NCBI GenBank assembly: GCA_963783235.1
Contig: CAWAMN010000001.1
Location: 2,294,001-2,358,000 of the forward strand
Direction: 5' to 3'
DNA from: Thiohalomonas sp963783235
GTDB lineage: Bacteria > Pseudomonadota > Gammaproteobacteria > Thiohalomonadales > Thiohalomonadaceae
DNA length: 64,000 nt
Position numbers and translations under genes: made by a program. Positions 37,314 through 45,080 of this stretch are shown here, piece by piece. Below the pieces are notes generated by a model. The model was not told the origin of the DNA. It worked only from the letters and a program-made list of their open reading frames with translations, and ran no database searches. How positions within the stretch are numbered: position 1 is the first letter of the stretch; each line of letters begins with the position of its first letter.

Positions 37314-38524
37314 CCGGCACCTCCGGGCAGCTCTTGGCGTAAGCGCAACGCCTCGAAGCGCGTCTCGCGGGCATCGCTCAACGCCTGGCGCAACAGCCTC
37401 AAGGTCTCCGCATCCATCTTGTCGGCCTGTTTCAGCATGTCGATATAGGTCCGCTCGTAGTGCTCGGCAGGCGCCACCGTCAGCACCGCCTCGACGGCCC
37501 AGCCCGCCTCAAGCGGCTGCTCCAGAGGCTGCCGCAGACGCAGCCACTCGCCAGCCGGTAGGCGGGTATCCGCCAGTTCCCGGGTGATGGCGGTGTCCAC
37601 CTGCCAGCCGATCACCCGTTCAGTCAACCGCCGCCGCTGCCCCTTGGGGTCGACCAGTGATAACCGCAGGTAGGCCTTCGGCACCATGTAGGTCGGAAAA
37701 TGGTGCCCCGCCCCTACATTGCCGAGCGCGATATCAGCCATCAGGCCGACCTCACCATTACTGGTGATCTCCAGGGTGAGTTCCACCGCCCGACGGACCA
37801 TGTCCGGGTCATGGATACCCCGAAACTCGTGGCGGCGTTCGGGCATGTGGCACTGCTGACAGCTCTTTTCCCCTGCCCAGGGGCTGGCCCGCCACTGCGC
37901 CAGGGTGTCCTCCTTGAGCTTGCCGTTGATCCGTCCTCCATCCTCCGGAAACTGATGGCAGGTGGCACAGAAACGGCTGTCCTGGTAGGCGCCGCTCACC
38001 TCGAATCCGGCGTGGGCAGGCTCCCGCGCCCCCTCGCGCGGCGGCGGCCCGAAGCGCCGGTGACCGCGCAGGTGGCAACTGGAGCACATCACCCCCTGAT
38101 GACCGAGCTCCGGCGGCACATAAGCCGGTAAATCACCGGCTGGCGCATTGGGCCAGCCGAGTTCCCGCGCCAGCAGGGCCTTCTGCTCGGCCAATGGGGC
38201 ATGACAGCGCAGGCAACGGTTGGCCGCCTCCTGATCCATCAGCCGCAACTGCCAAAGGATCCCCGGCCCGAGCGCCCGGCTGTGCAGGCTTTGACTCCAA
38301 TCCCGGTGCTGTTCGGGATGACAATGCGCACACGCTTCCGCACCCAGAGAGGCCTCCAGCGGTGAGAAGGCCGCTGGCGGACCACCCTGGGGGGCAATCG
38401 GGTCTGCCCAGTGCTGGTCGAGAAAGCTCTCCACCTCACCCTCCATTGAGATTGATGATGACCCGAACCACCCACCCGCGATGGTGACGAGCAGGGCGGT
38501 TGCACCGATGAGCAAACGTTTCAT
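37310..38524 (-). CDS. Pentaheme cytochrome c, membrane-anchored or exported
   Basis: 404 residues. N-terminal signal/anchor MKRLLIGATALLVTIAGG. Five haem motifs: CAHCH (65-69), CLRCH (104-108), CSSCH (147-151), CATCH (186-190) and CQQCH (222-226), arranged like cytochrome c554-type multihaem proteins. The C-terminal 170 residues have no haem site and form a beta-rich domain (VELTLEITSNGEVG, GHHFPTYMVPKAYLRLSL), perhaps for docking. Lies between the rhodanese lipoprotein and the small exported protein. Likely relays electrons to or from a sulfur/selenium substrate handled by the rhodanese. Confidence 0.88.
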   Translation of the reverse strand: MKRLLIGATALLVTIAGGWFGSSSISMEGEVESFLDQHWADPIAPQGGPPAAFSPLEASLGAEACAHCHPEQHRDWSQSLHSRALGPGILWQLRLMDQEAANRCLRCHAPLAEQKALLARELGWPNAPAGDLPAYVPPELGHQGVMCSSCHLRGHRRFGPPPREGAREPAHAGFEVSGAYQDSRFCATCHQFPEDGGRINGKLKEDTLAQWRASPWAGEKSCQQCHMPERRHEFRGIHDPDMVRRAVELTLEITSNGEVGLMADIALGNVGAGHHFPTYMVPKAYLRLSLVDPKGQRRRLTERVIGWQVDTAITRELADTRLPAGEWLRLRQPLEQPLEAGWAVEAVLTVAPAEHYERTYIDMLKQADKMDAETLRLLRQALSDARETRFEALRLRQELPGGAG

Positions 38525-38536
38525 TCGTCAGTCCGT

Positions 38537-38560
38537 GGGGCGGGCCCGCCAGCCCGCCCC
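38537..38560 (-). other. Intercistronic hairpin between rhodanese and cytochrome genes
   Basis: GGGGCGGGC (38537-38545) pairs with GCCCGCCCC (38552-38560) around a six-base loop, in the 45-base gap after the rhodanese stop. No T tract follows on the minus strand, so it is more likely an mRNA stabiliser or partial attenuator than a full terminator. Confidence 0.55.
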
Positions 38561-38569
38561 GGGCCGAAA

Positions 38570-40057
38570 CTAGCCGCAGGCATTGGCGGGCAGTTCGGCG
38601 CCGCCACCCGAACTGCCGCTGCTGCCGCCGGAATCACCGCTGCCACCGCTGCCGTCATCGACGGTGATCCCCTTGTAGGCGAGGTCTTCGTTGATGATGG
38701 CGTTCGCCGAACTGGCGTAGGCGTTGATGATGGAGCGTGGCTCAACGTTGGCTGCGAGGTCTGCCGGACTGAACATGCTCCAGCTCGCCTTGTCCGTCCG
38801 CCACGGGGAGTCCCAGGGAAGGATGTAATCACCGTTTGAGTCCACGATGTTGGACATCGAATGCCACTCCACCATCGCCCCGTCGTAGAAACGCGTCGGC
38901 AGACCGAGAATCGCCGCCGAGGCGAAACCGGTGATCATTGCCCGATAGGTCGTTTCGCAGTAGGTGTAAATGGTATCCCCGTCCTGATAAGCCCGGCCGG
39001 CACCTACCCCTTGATAGGTGGCGTTGACGAAGCCATTGCCGTCGGCGTCGACATTACCGTCGAGGTAGGACTGGATCTCGGCCTTGCTCTTGAAGCGCCA
39101 TCCCTCCGTGGGAACCACGAGATTGCTAAAGTCGAGGTTGAGCGTTCCGTTGGGATGCCCTTGCGCCGCACCACCGTTTTGAAATGTATCCATGTAGTTG
39201 GCGACCGGCGTACCGGTGCCATCGTCTTCACCGGCACTGTATTGGTTGGTGCCGCGGGCGTCCCAAATGAGTACGCCGTCTGAGAGCAGGTTGGTATCCT
39301 GCGACGGCACCACGTCCATCATGTCTTCCAAAGTGGCCTGAAGGGCGAAATTGATCTCCTCCAGGTCCTTGACACTGGCGGTTCCTGTGCCCGGCGGCGT
39401 GCTGCCGGTCGTGGAAAAGTCGGTCGCGGCAAGTGCGGTGTTTTCGCCGTTCCACTGGTTGCCGCCGTTCAGCACTGCGACATGCTCTTGGGGCGTGCCC
39501 CAGTAACGAAACATGTACCAGCAGCGGCCGGCACGCATGGACTGACCGGCACCGGCCGTCCCCTGGGCACAGACAATCAGATCGTTTTCCGGATCGATGT
39601 CGTACTTGGCAAGGAAGGTATCCATCGAGCGTCCGCTCGGTACCATGCTGCGGGTTTCAATGACTCCGTTGGACCGTGTTTCGACCCACTCGGTTGCTTC
39701 ATAGGTGAACACATCAGTCCCATTGGGCTTGATGAACTCGTAACCCGCTTCACCGGGCGAGGTCTGCAGAATCACCAGGTTGCCCCTGATGCCGCTGGGG
39801 CGGTTGCTCTCCCAATCGTCAATCCAATTTTTCAGCGTGGCCCCCGTAATCAAGCCACTGGTGTTACTGTCGTAGTCGGCTGCCGAAGTCTGGCTGATCT
39901 GCGCCGGTGTCGCCCGGGGCGTCTCCGTCGCTCCTGCGTTGGTGGTGTCCTCGCTGCCTCCGCAGGCCGAAAGCACCATGGCCAGGGTCAGACTGACACC
40001 TATTCCGAAGGTCCGGTGCCAACCGGATTGCTCGTGCATTGCGTTCCACATCGTCAT
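38570..40057 (-). CDS. Two-domain rhodanese lipoprotein
   Basis: 495 residues from MTMWNAMHEQSG, chosen because GGAGGA precedes this ATG. Lipoprotein signal ends LSAC, so the protein is membrane-anchored outside the cytoplasm. First rhodanese domain has LIVCAQGTAGAG with its catalytic Cys; the second has YTYCETTYRA followed by SAAILGLPTRFYDGAMVEW. C-terminal tail is a Ser/Gly linker ending in a Cys. Rhodaneses move sulfane sulfur between thiols. A surface rhodanese lipoprotein beside multihaem cytochromes and a porin resembles ExtH in the Geobacter ext gene cluster (family knowledge, from memory). Confidence 0.85.
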   Translation of the reverse strand: MTMWNAMHEQSGWHRTFGIGVSLTLAMVLSACGGSEDTTNAGATETPRATPAQISQTSAADYDSNTSGLITGATLKNWIDDWESNRPSGIRGNLVILQTSPGEAGYEFIKPNGTDVFTYEATEWVETRSNGVIETRSMVPSGRSMDTFLAKYDIDPENDLIVCAQGTAGAGQSMRAGRCWYMFRYWGTPQEHVAVLNGGNQWNGENTALAATDFSTTGSTPPGTGTASVKDLEEINFALQATLEDMMDVVPSQDTNLLSDGVLIWDARGTNQYSAGEDDGTGTPVANYMDTFQNGGAAQGHPNGTLNLDFSNLVVPTEGWRFKSKAEIQSYLDGNVDADGNGFVNATYQGVGAGRAYQDGDTIYTYCETTYRAMITGFASAAILGLPTRFYDGAMVEWHSMSNIVDSNGDYILPWDSPWRTDKASWSMFSPADLAANVEPRSIINAYASSANAIINEDLAYKGITVDDGSGGSGDSGGSSGSSGGGAELPANACG

Positions 40058-40108
40058 CCCACTCTCCTCCATACGCCTTATGGTTCGCCTCGCCGCCGCT
40101 TTTCCGTT

Positions 40109-40285
40109 CTATTTCAGGACGACGGGGAGCCGGTTTTCGCCTAACAAGTCCAAAGCCCGAGTGGCATCGGCCGCATCGCACACGGCGATGTCGCAGCCCA
40201 GTTCCTCAAGCGCCTTGTGCAGGCGATCGTCAAAGCCGTCACTTCGGGCTGCTATCCTCATCAACACAATTTTCTGTTCACTCAT
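40109..40285 (-). CDS. Small unknown protein in sulfur-relay operon (58 aa)
   Basis: MSEQKIVLMRIAARSDGFDD, then a helix with one GCDIAVCD cysteine pair and an ending LPVVLK. Start overlaps the preceding DsrE-like gene by four bases (ATGA), which strongly supports it. It is followed 51 bases later by the rhodanese gene. The compact beta-alpha-beta pattern hints at a half-domain of the thioredoxin or DsrE kind, but no family is certain. Confidence 0.62.
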   Translation of the reverse strand: MSEQKIVLMRIAARSDGFDDRLHKALEELGCDIAVCDAADATRALDLLGENRLPVVLK

Positions 40286-40533
40286 ATGATGTACACCGCA
40301 TCTGCTTGGGTGATCTGGCGAGCCAGAGCCTGCATCCCCTGCTCTGTTTCCGTATCGAGCCGCTCCAGCGGCACCTCGGCAAAGTCCAGTGCCTCCAGGT
40401 GCTCCTCTGCACCGGCATCGGTTTCACCGCACAGCGCGACTCGAACCGGGTCATCAAGCAGCGTCAGTCCCGCAGCCATTCGCAGCGCCTCGGAACGTTT
40501 ATCGAGGGCTACGACCAAAATCTCTTTGTGCAT
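40282..40533 (-). CDS. DsrE-like small sulfur-relay protein
   Basis: 83 residues starting MHKEILVVALDKRSEALRMA after GGAGAGAG. The N-terminal strand-helix and RVALCGET segment fit the DsrE/TusD-like alpha/beta fold, with a Cys in the third strand. C-terminus QITQADAVYII. It lies 11 bases after another DsrE-like gene. Role inferred as carrying persulfide sulfur between TusA and the rhodanese. Confidence 0.6.
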   Translation of the reverse strand: MHKEILVVALDKRSEALRMAAGLTLLDDPVRVALCGETDAGAEEHLEALDFAEVPLERLDTETEQGMQALARQITQADAVYII

Positions 40534-40544
40534 CCTCTCTCTCC

Positions 40545-40850
40545 TCAAAACACCACGACCCGGTCGCACCAATGCACCAGCTCCGCATCCTGGTACTGCC
40601 CCCCGACCACCACCGCATCGGCAACTGACAGCGGAACCGCCTGTTCAAAGCGCTCCATGCTGAACTCGCAGATGGCGAGCTTGAGTTGGTCCGACTCGGC
40701 CAGGGATTGCATACCCTTCTGATTGAGAGCGCGAATCCCGGTATCGGTCAGGAAGCAGCGCAACTCATGGTTTCGATCAGCCGCTGCCTGAAGCAGGTCG
40801 GTCGCCTGGACGGCCATCGCTTCATCTGTAATCACAATGCCGAGTTTCAT
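40545..40850 (-). CDS. DsrE-family sulfur-relay protein
   Basis: 101 residues from MKLGIVITDEAMAVQATDLL. Alpha/beta pattern of DsrE/TusD proteins, with a conserved-type Cys in LKLAICEFSM and further cysteines at RCFL and HWCDRV. These proteins accept sulfane sulfur from TusA as a persulfide. Starts two bases after the tusA stop (TGACCATG), so they are coupled. Confidence 0.72.
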   Translation of the reverse strand: MKLGIVITDEAMAVQATDLLQAAADRNHELRCFLTDTGIRALNQKGMQSLAESDQLKLAICEFSMERFEQAVPLSVADAVVVGGQYQDAELVHWCDRVVVF

Positions 40851-40852
40851 GG

Positions 40853-41104
40853 TCAAACCTTTTGTATTTTCCAGGCGAACGCGCCGCCGTCGTCGGCACG
40901 TTCAAGCAGTTCGTTGCCACTCGATTCGCACATGGCCAGAATCGATTCCCCCGAAGAGGGGTTATCAAACAGGAGGGTCAACACATCACCGGCCTGCATC
41001 TTTTGCAGTGCCTTTTTTGTGTACATTTGCGGGTGTGGACAGCTATAGCCGCGCACATCCAGCGAAAACATGCCTTCGCCGGTCTGCTCAAATTTCACCG
41101 CCAT
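40853..41104 (-). CDS. tusA: TusA/SirA-family sulfur carrier
   Basis: 83 residues with LDVRGYSCPHPQMYTKKAL, the CPxP signature whose Cys carries the persulfide, and a final strand FAWKIQKV. TusA proteins pass sulfur between partners in the cytoplasm. Positioned directly after the YeeE-type transporter gene, an arrangement known for thiosulfate uptake (YeeE with the TusA-like YeeD). Confidence 0.9.
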   Translation of the reverse strand: MAVKFEQTGEGMFSLDVRGYSCPHPQMYTKKALQKMQAGDVLTLLFDNPSSGESILAMCESSGNELLERADDGGAFAWKIQKV

Positions 41105-41130
41105 GTTTCACTCCTTTTTTCTGTTTGGAC

Positions 41131-42579
41131 CTAAAGTTCAAAGTCGCCTTCACGCGAGGCGCGCCACTCAAGCCAGGCGTTGAAGCCCTTGACGCCCAGG
41201 TATCCGCCGCCAATCATGCCGAGGAGAAAGACCCAGCCGCTCAGGTCGCCGTTGGTGACCGTGGCGAGAAACGCGCCGATGTTGCAACCCATGCCGACAC
41301 GGGCACCGATACCCATCAGCGTGCCGCCGATCAGGGCGAATATTGCCGTCTCCATGCTCGGCATCTTCCATTTGAATTCGCTGCGCAACAGCGCCATCAC
41401 CGCAGCCCCGAGAATGATGCCGATCGACATGAAGCCGGGGGCGTTCAACAACGGATTGGGCAGACCGTTATCGAGTCCGAAGAAAACGTTATCCATGTTC
41501 TCGACGCCCAGTTTGTTCAGAATCCAGCCGCCCCACTGCGCCTCCTGGGTGGTGATGTACCAGTAACCCGGGTCGAACACGGTTCCCTGCAGCGAGACGC
41601 CGCTGTCATAGCCCATCGCTTCCAGCAGTTCACCAAAGTTGAAGATCTTGTAGTGATCGCGCAGAACACCGGTTGTCCACATGTGGAGCCCGGCAAAGAT
41701 GCCAAGACCGATACCGGCGATGGCGGTGTTTTTTGAGGAGGTGATCATCGACCAGAGACCACGCGCATGGTGGCCGAAATGAGGCGTGTCGATCTTGTTG
41801 CGCCGAATATAGCTGCGGCGGTAAGCGAAGACATAGAGAAGGATCAGCAGTAGCGCCGATGGCAGCACCGCCGAAAGAAAGGAGTTTGCAAAGTAGATCC
41901 CCGCGACCGAGTCTTCCATTCCCAGGTTTGCGGCAACCGTACTGCCCTCGAGGTTCCAGATGTAGCCGGTGATGAACTGGTCGAACCAGCCCTCGGTAAC
42001 CGAGAGTTCTTCGGGCATGCCCGTTTGCGCGGCTGGCTCGGTCCATGCAGCGGGCGCAAAGCGATCGGACCATTCGCCCATCGATACAAACGCTGCCTGG
42101 GAGAAGGATATCGCGACAATGACCAGCATTGAGCCAACGTTGCCCTCTCCCGCCTTGTACAATGAGCCCGAGGCGCAACCGCCGGTGAAGACCATGCCGA
42201 AGCCGAAGATGGCACCGCCGATGATGATGTGCCATCCCAGCGGATGTGGTGCAAACGAACTGAGGCCGGCAGACTGTACCGTGGCGGCAATCACTGAATA
42301 GAGTGCGACCGCGATCAGCATGCCGACAGCCATACGGGGTACACCAATGGCAAACAGGTCGCGTACGGCGGAAGCCATGCAGAACCGGCCGTACTGCAAC
42401 AGCAGCCCATAGGCAAGTCCAAACCAGGCATAAACCAACAGGTAGATGAAACGCGTATCGATGCTTAAGGTGAAGATGGACCCCAAAGCGATCAACCCGA
42501 CGATGACCGACGCCGACAGTCTGCCACTGCCGGCGCGGCTGCCCACCACTGTTCCCTGAAGTACGTTTTCTTCACTCAT
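41131..42579 (-). CDS. YeeE/YedE-family thiosulfate-type transporter
   Basis: 482 residues, larger than the roughly 350-residue YeeE, with about eleven helices. Three cysteine sites match those that relay thiosulfate through the YeeE channel: YGRFCMAS, GGCASGSL and GMGCNIGAF, each in a short helix hairpin. A soluble insert of about 60 residues follows the second hairpin (residues 180-240), and a second lies near residue 320. Imports thiosulfate or a related sulfur species across the inner membrane. Flanked by tusA genes on both sides. Confidence 0.9.
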   Translation of the reverse strand: MSEENVLQGTVVGSRAGSGRLSASVIVGLIALGSIFTLSIDTRFIYLLVYAWFGLAYGLLLQYGRFCMASAVRDLFAIGVPRMAVGMLIAVALYSVIAATVQSAGLSSFAPHPLGWHIIIGGAIFGFGMVFTGGCASGSLYKAGEGNVGSMLVIVAISFSQAAFVSMGEWSDRFAPAAWTEPAAQTGMPEELSVTEGWFDQFITGYIWNLEGSTVAANLGMEDSVAGIYFANSFLSAVLPSALLLILLYVFAYRRSYIRRNKIDTPHFGHHARGLWSMITSSKNTAIAGIGLGIFAGLHMWTTGVLRDHYKIFNFGELLEAMGYDSGVSLQGTVFDPGYWYITTQEAQWGGWILNKLGVENMDNVFFGLDNGLPNPLLNAPGFMSIGIILGAAVMALLRSEFKWKMPSMETAIFALIGGTLMGIGARVGMGCNIGAFLATVTNGDLSGWVFLLGMIGGGYLGVKGFNAWLEWRASREGDFEL

Positions 42580-42582
42580 GGC

Positions 42583-42933
42583 TTACCTTTTCACTTCGGT
42601 TGTCGGGGCCTCGAAGAGGCCTTTGCGCATGTACACCCGCCAGAGGTCCCTCTGCTTCACCGTCGCTACGTGCGTACCGCCGTGGGAAAACATCAGTGCG
42701 GGTAGTGTCTCCACCGTCGCCGGATTGTCGGAAAGCAGCTCAATCACCTCCCCCTCCTCCAGCCCGTCCAGTATTCGCATGGTCAGCAGTTGCGGACGCG
42801 GACAAGTCGCACCGATACAATCCAGTGTGCGGGCAATCAGTACCTTACCCGCGCCCTCAAGGTGAACAGAGTGCGGTTCCGCCGAGACATTGGTATCTGT
42901 CGTACGGGTTAAAATCCGCTGCAACCAACCCAC
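42583..42933 (-). CDS. TusA/SirA-family sulfur carrier with N-terminal extension
   Basis: 116 residues from a GTG at 42933 with GAGGGG seven bases upstream. The first 36 residues are an extension; then ARTLDCIGATCPRPQLLTM carries the CPxP persulfide site, plus an extra Cys five residues before it. First gene of the operon, three bases ahead of the transporter start, and 40 bases from a sigma-54 promoter. Confidence 0.85.
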   Translation of the reverse strand: MGWLQRILTRTTDTNVSAEPHSVHLEGAGKVLIARTLDCIGATCPRPQLLTMRILDGLEEGEVIELLSDNPATVETLPALMFSHGGTHVATVKQRDLWRVYMRKGLFEAPTTEVKR

Positions 42934-42972
42934 ACCTCTGCCCCTCTGGCTTGCGGCTGTGGGCGATAACAG

Positions 42973-42988
42973 TGCAGAAACCGTGCCA
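42973..42988 (-). promoter_or_regulatory. Sigma-54 (-24/-12) promoter of the sulfur-relay operon
   Basis: Read on the minus strand: TGGCACGGTTTCTGCA. The invariant GG and GC are present and exactly 10 bases apart; one mismatch to the TGGCACG-N4-TTGCA consensus. Expected start point near 42961, about 28 bases before the GTG of the first tusA gene. The operon's last gene encodes a sigma-54 activator with a GAFTGA loop. Confidence 0.85.
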
Positions 42989-43047
42989 CTCTAACTTCAG
43001 TTAGGTAAAACAAGGGATTAAGTGAGCTTGCGATGCGATGCGGGCAG

Positions 43048-43058
43048 TGCAAACTGCA
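43048..43058. promoter_or_regulatory. Putative activator site 1 (TGCA-N3-TGCA)
   Basis: TGCAAACTGCA, an inverted repeat about 60 bases upstream of the -24 element. Its neighbour at 43088 has the same form. Confidence 0.6.
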
Positions 43059-43087
43059 ATGACGCACATTGGAAGGAGCGATTGCAT

Positions 43088-43098
43088 TGCAAGTTGCA
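43088..43098. promoter_or_regulatory. Putative activator site 2 (TGCA-N3-TGCA)
   Basis: TGCAAGTTGCA within the longer palindrome ATTGCATTGCAAGTTGCAAT. It starts exactly 40 bases from site 1, about four helical turns, the layout expected of enhancer sites bound by an NtrC-type oligomer. The remaining gap up to 43286 holds no recognisable gene. Confidence 0.62.
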
Positions 43099-43286
43099 AT
43101 CGCCTTAGCGAAGTGATGAGGGTAGAAGACTACAAGCGTGTAAGAGACGGAATCACGCAGAGCCTGTCAGAACAGCCGACGCCGGGGAGCGCTGCGGCGT
43201 GGTCGGCAGCGGCGGACCGGCTGCTCGGTAATCTCTCGCTCACCCGGTCCTCAGGCGCAGGGCAAACGCAGTCCGCCGAGGGGTGC

Positions 43287-44300
43287 TCAGTTGGGCAGCA
43301 GGGTTGGACGGGAGACGTAGTAGCCTTGGGCAAAGTCGACGCCCAACGTCCTCAACAGGTCGAACAGATCTTTCTCCTCGACGGACTTGGCAACGGTACA
43401 GATGCCCAGCAAACGGCTGACGCGGGCGATGGACTCGACCAGCGCGGCATTGACCGGGTCCTGCATCACGGTGCGGGCCAAACTGCCGCCGATTTTGAGG
43501 CTGTCGATGGGTAGTGATTTCAGATAGCAGAATGAACTCAACCCGCTGCCGAAGTCATCCAGAGCAAATCGACAACCGGCACCGCGCAGCCCATCGATGG
43601 TGCGGCGCACCTGGCTGAGATTGGCGATGGCGGTGGTTTCGGTAAATTCGAAACAGATTCGCCCCGACGGCAGACCCGACGCCCAATGGCGGCCTGCGCC
43701 TGATCCGTAAACGCCTCGCTGCAGATGGACTGACTGGAGAGATTGATGCTGTAGACCCCGTCTGCGATCGCTTCATTGCGCAGCAACGTAATCAACCGGT
43801 GCAGCACCCACAGATCAATCTCGGGCATCAATTTCAGCCGTTCGGCAGCGGGCAGGAAGGTCAGCGGCGCCATTTCGCGCCCTCCTCGCTGAGCCGGAGA
43901 TAGACCTCACTGCGCAGCACACCGTCATCGTTCCCCAGGGAGGTCAGCGGCTGTGCCGCCAGCCGGAACATCCCTTCATCAAGCCCGCGGCGCAGCCGTT
44001 CCGACCAGTTGGCGGATTGACCGGCGGCGGCATAGCCATCGTCCGGCGACCAAAGATGTACCCGGTTACGTCCGGCATTTTTTGCCGCATAGCAGGCGGC
44101 ATCGGCGGCAGCGAGCACATCGGCCAGAGTGCCCGACTCCGGTCCAATGGGCACCAGCCCGATGCTGATGCCGATCGTGAAACTCTTCTCCTCCCACAGA
44201 AACTGAAAATCGTGCACCGCCTGCCGCATGGTCTCGGCGAGTTGCAATGCCTTTTCCGGCGGACACCCCTCCAGCAGCACGGCGAACTCATCGCCGCCTC
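43287..44300 (-). pseudogene. GGDEF/EAL domain protein remnant, truncated and frame-disrupted
   Basis: The reading begins abruptly at GGDEFAVLLEGC; everything before this motif is missing. The rest of the GGDEF domain, then an EAL-type domain, follow in three frames. Joins are needed at the C-run 43880-43882 (one G missing) and at 43682-43684 (one G missing), giving SGLPSGRICFEFTETTAI and FALDDFGSGLSSFCYLKSL. The EAL triad is replaced by EVYLR, the usual LKID is LKIG, and a later catalytic Glu is Lys, so it would bind rather than cleave c-di-GMP at best. It is joined to hydantoinase DNA at 44292. Confidence 0.8.
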
Positions 44301-44349
44301 CCTGTCCAGACTCATGCCGCCACCCAGGAAGGCCCCGGGAAGCAACCGC
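44292..44349. repeat. 58-bp block identical to an internal part of the hydantoinase gene
   Basis: Identical to 31236-31293, same orientation, 13 kb away; both ends diverge sharply at the next base. Here it bridges the truncated GGDEF gene and the truncated hydantoinase gene. The GGDEF boundary shows a CGCCGCCTC microhomology. Confidence 0.9.
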
Positions 44350-44812
44350 GCGACTGGAGCCGACGATGCAACTCCGCAAGGTCCGCGTCGGTCAAATCCT
44401 CCACCACGGAGCCGTCGGCGCCCAGGCGTCCTCCTGTCTCCAGGCACAGCTCGGCAGGTACCGGCGAGGTCTGCGGCGGCGGCTGGAGATCATAGAGGGC
44501 CTGCCGCGCCTGACGGCCGATGGTGAGCATATCCCCCAGACCGCGGTTGGTGATGTAGGCGGTACGCACACCTTTGCCCTCCAGGGCGGCATTGGTGGCC
44601 ACCGTGGAGCCGTGAACCACGACCAGATGCGGGAAATCCGCCTCGCCCAGGCCGAGTTCTGCAATTCCCTGCAAAATGGCCCGCTCCGGGGCTTCGGGGG
44701 TGGAGAGCACTTTGTGGACATGCAGCGCCGTGCCATCGAGCAGGACGAAGTCGGTGAAGGTCCCACCGGTGTCGACGCCCAGCAGGAGCGGGTTGCCAGA
44801 GGCTTGGTTCAT
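44350..44812 (-). pseudogene. Hydantoinase A N-terminal fragment (second copy)
   Basis: About 155 codons of a gene closely related to that at 30411-32399: LLLGVDTGGTFTDFVLLDG, HGSTVATNAALEGKGVRTAY and LCLETGGRLGADGSVV are shared, with roughly 83 percent identity by eye. The leader just upstream of the ATG (GGAGAGGCG-CGTATTTTAG) is also shared, so promoter and gene start were duplicated together. Homology ends after LAELHRRLQSR, where the 58-bp bridge begins and a stop follows. About 500 codons are missing, so no functional enzyme is expected. Confidence 0.88.
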
Positions 44813-45080
44813 CGCCGGATGACCCTATAGACGGAGAGGCGTCGTATTTTAGCCGCAGGGCCCGGGGGATAACCACCGGAGGGGCCGGGCGGGATTGAGT
44901 GATCGCACGCGAAGAGCGACAAGGTGCAAAGGTGACAGGAAAGGTTTTTCTCCTCACCAAGCGCCATTTACAGCGAAGGCGTGACTCTCATGGAAATGCA
45001 TCTTTGCGGCATTCACGTTTTCGTAACGTTTTTTTTGGTTAGAATCTCGGCCTGTCGCCAAGCAGGGAACGGAACGACAC

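Noticed and set aside
44312..44349. In-frame extension of the hydantoinase fragment (GCFPGPSWVAA) as a novel fusion protein
   Set aside because: The residues come from reading the 58-bp bridge out of its native frame and stop at once.
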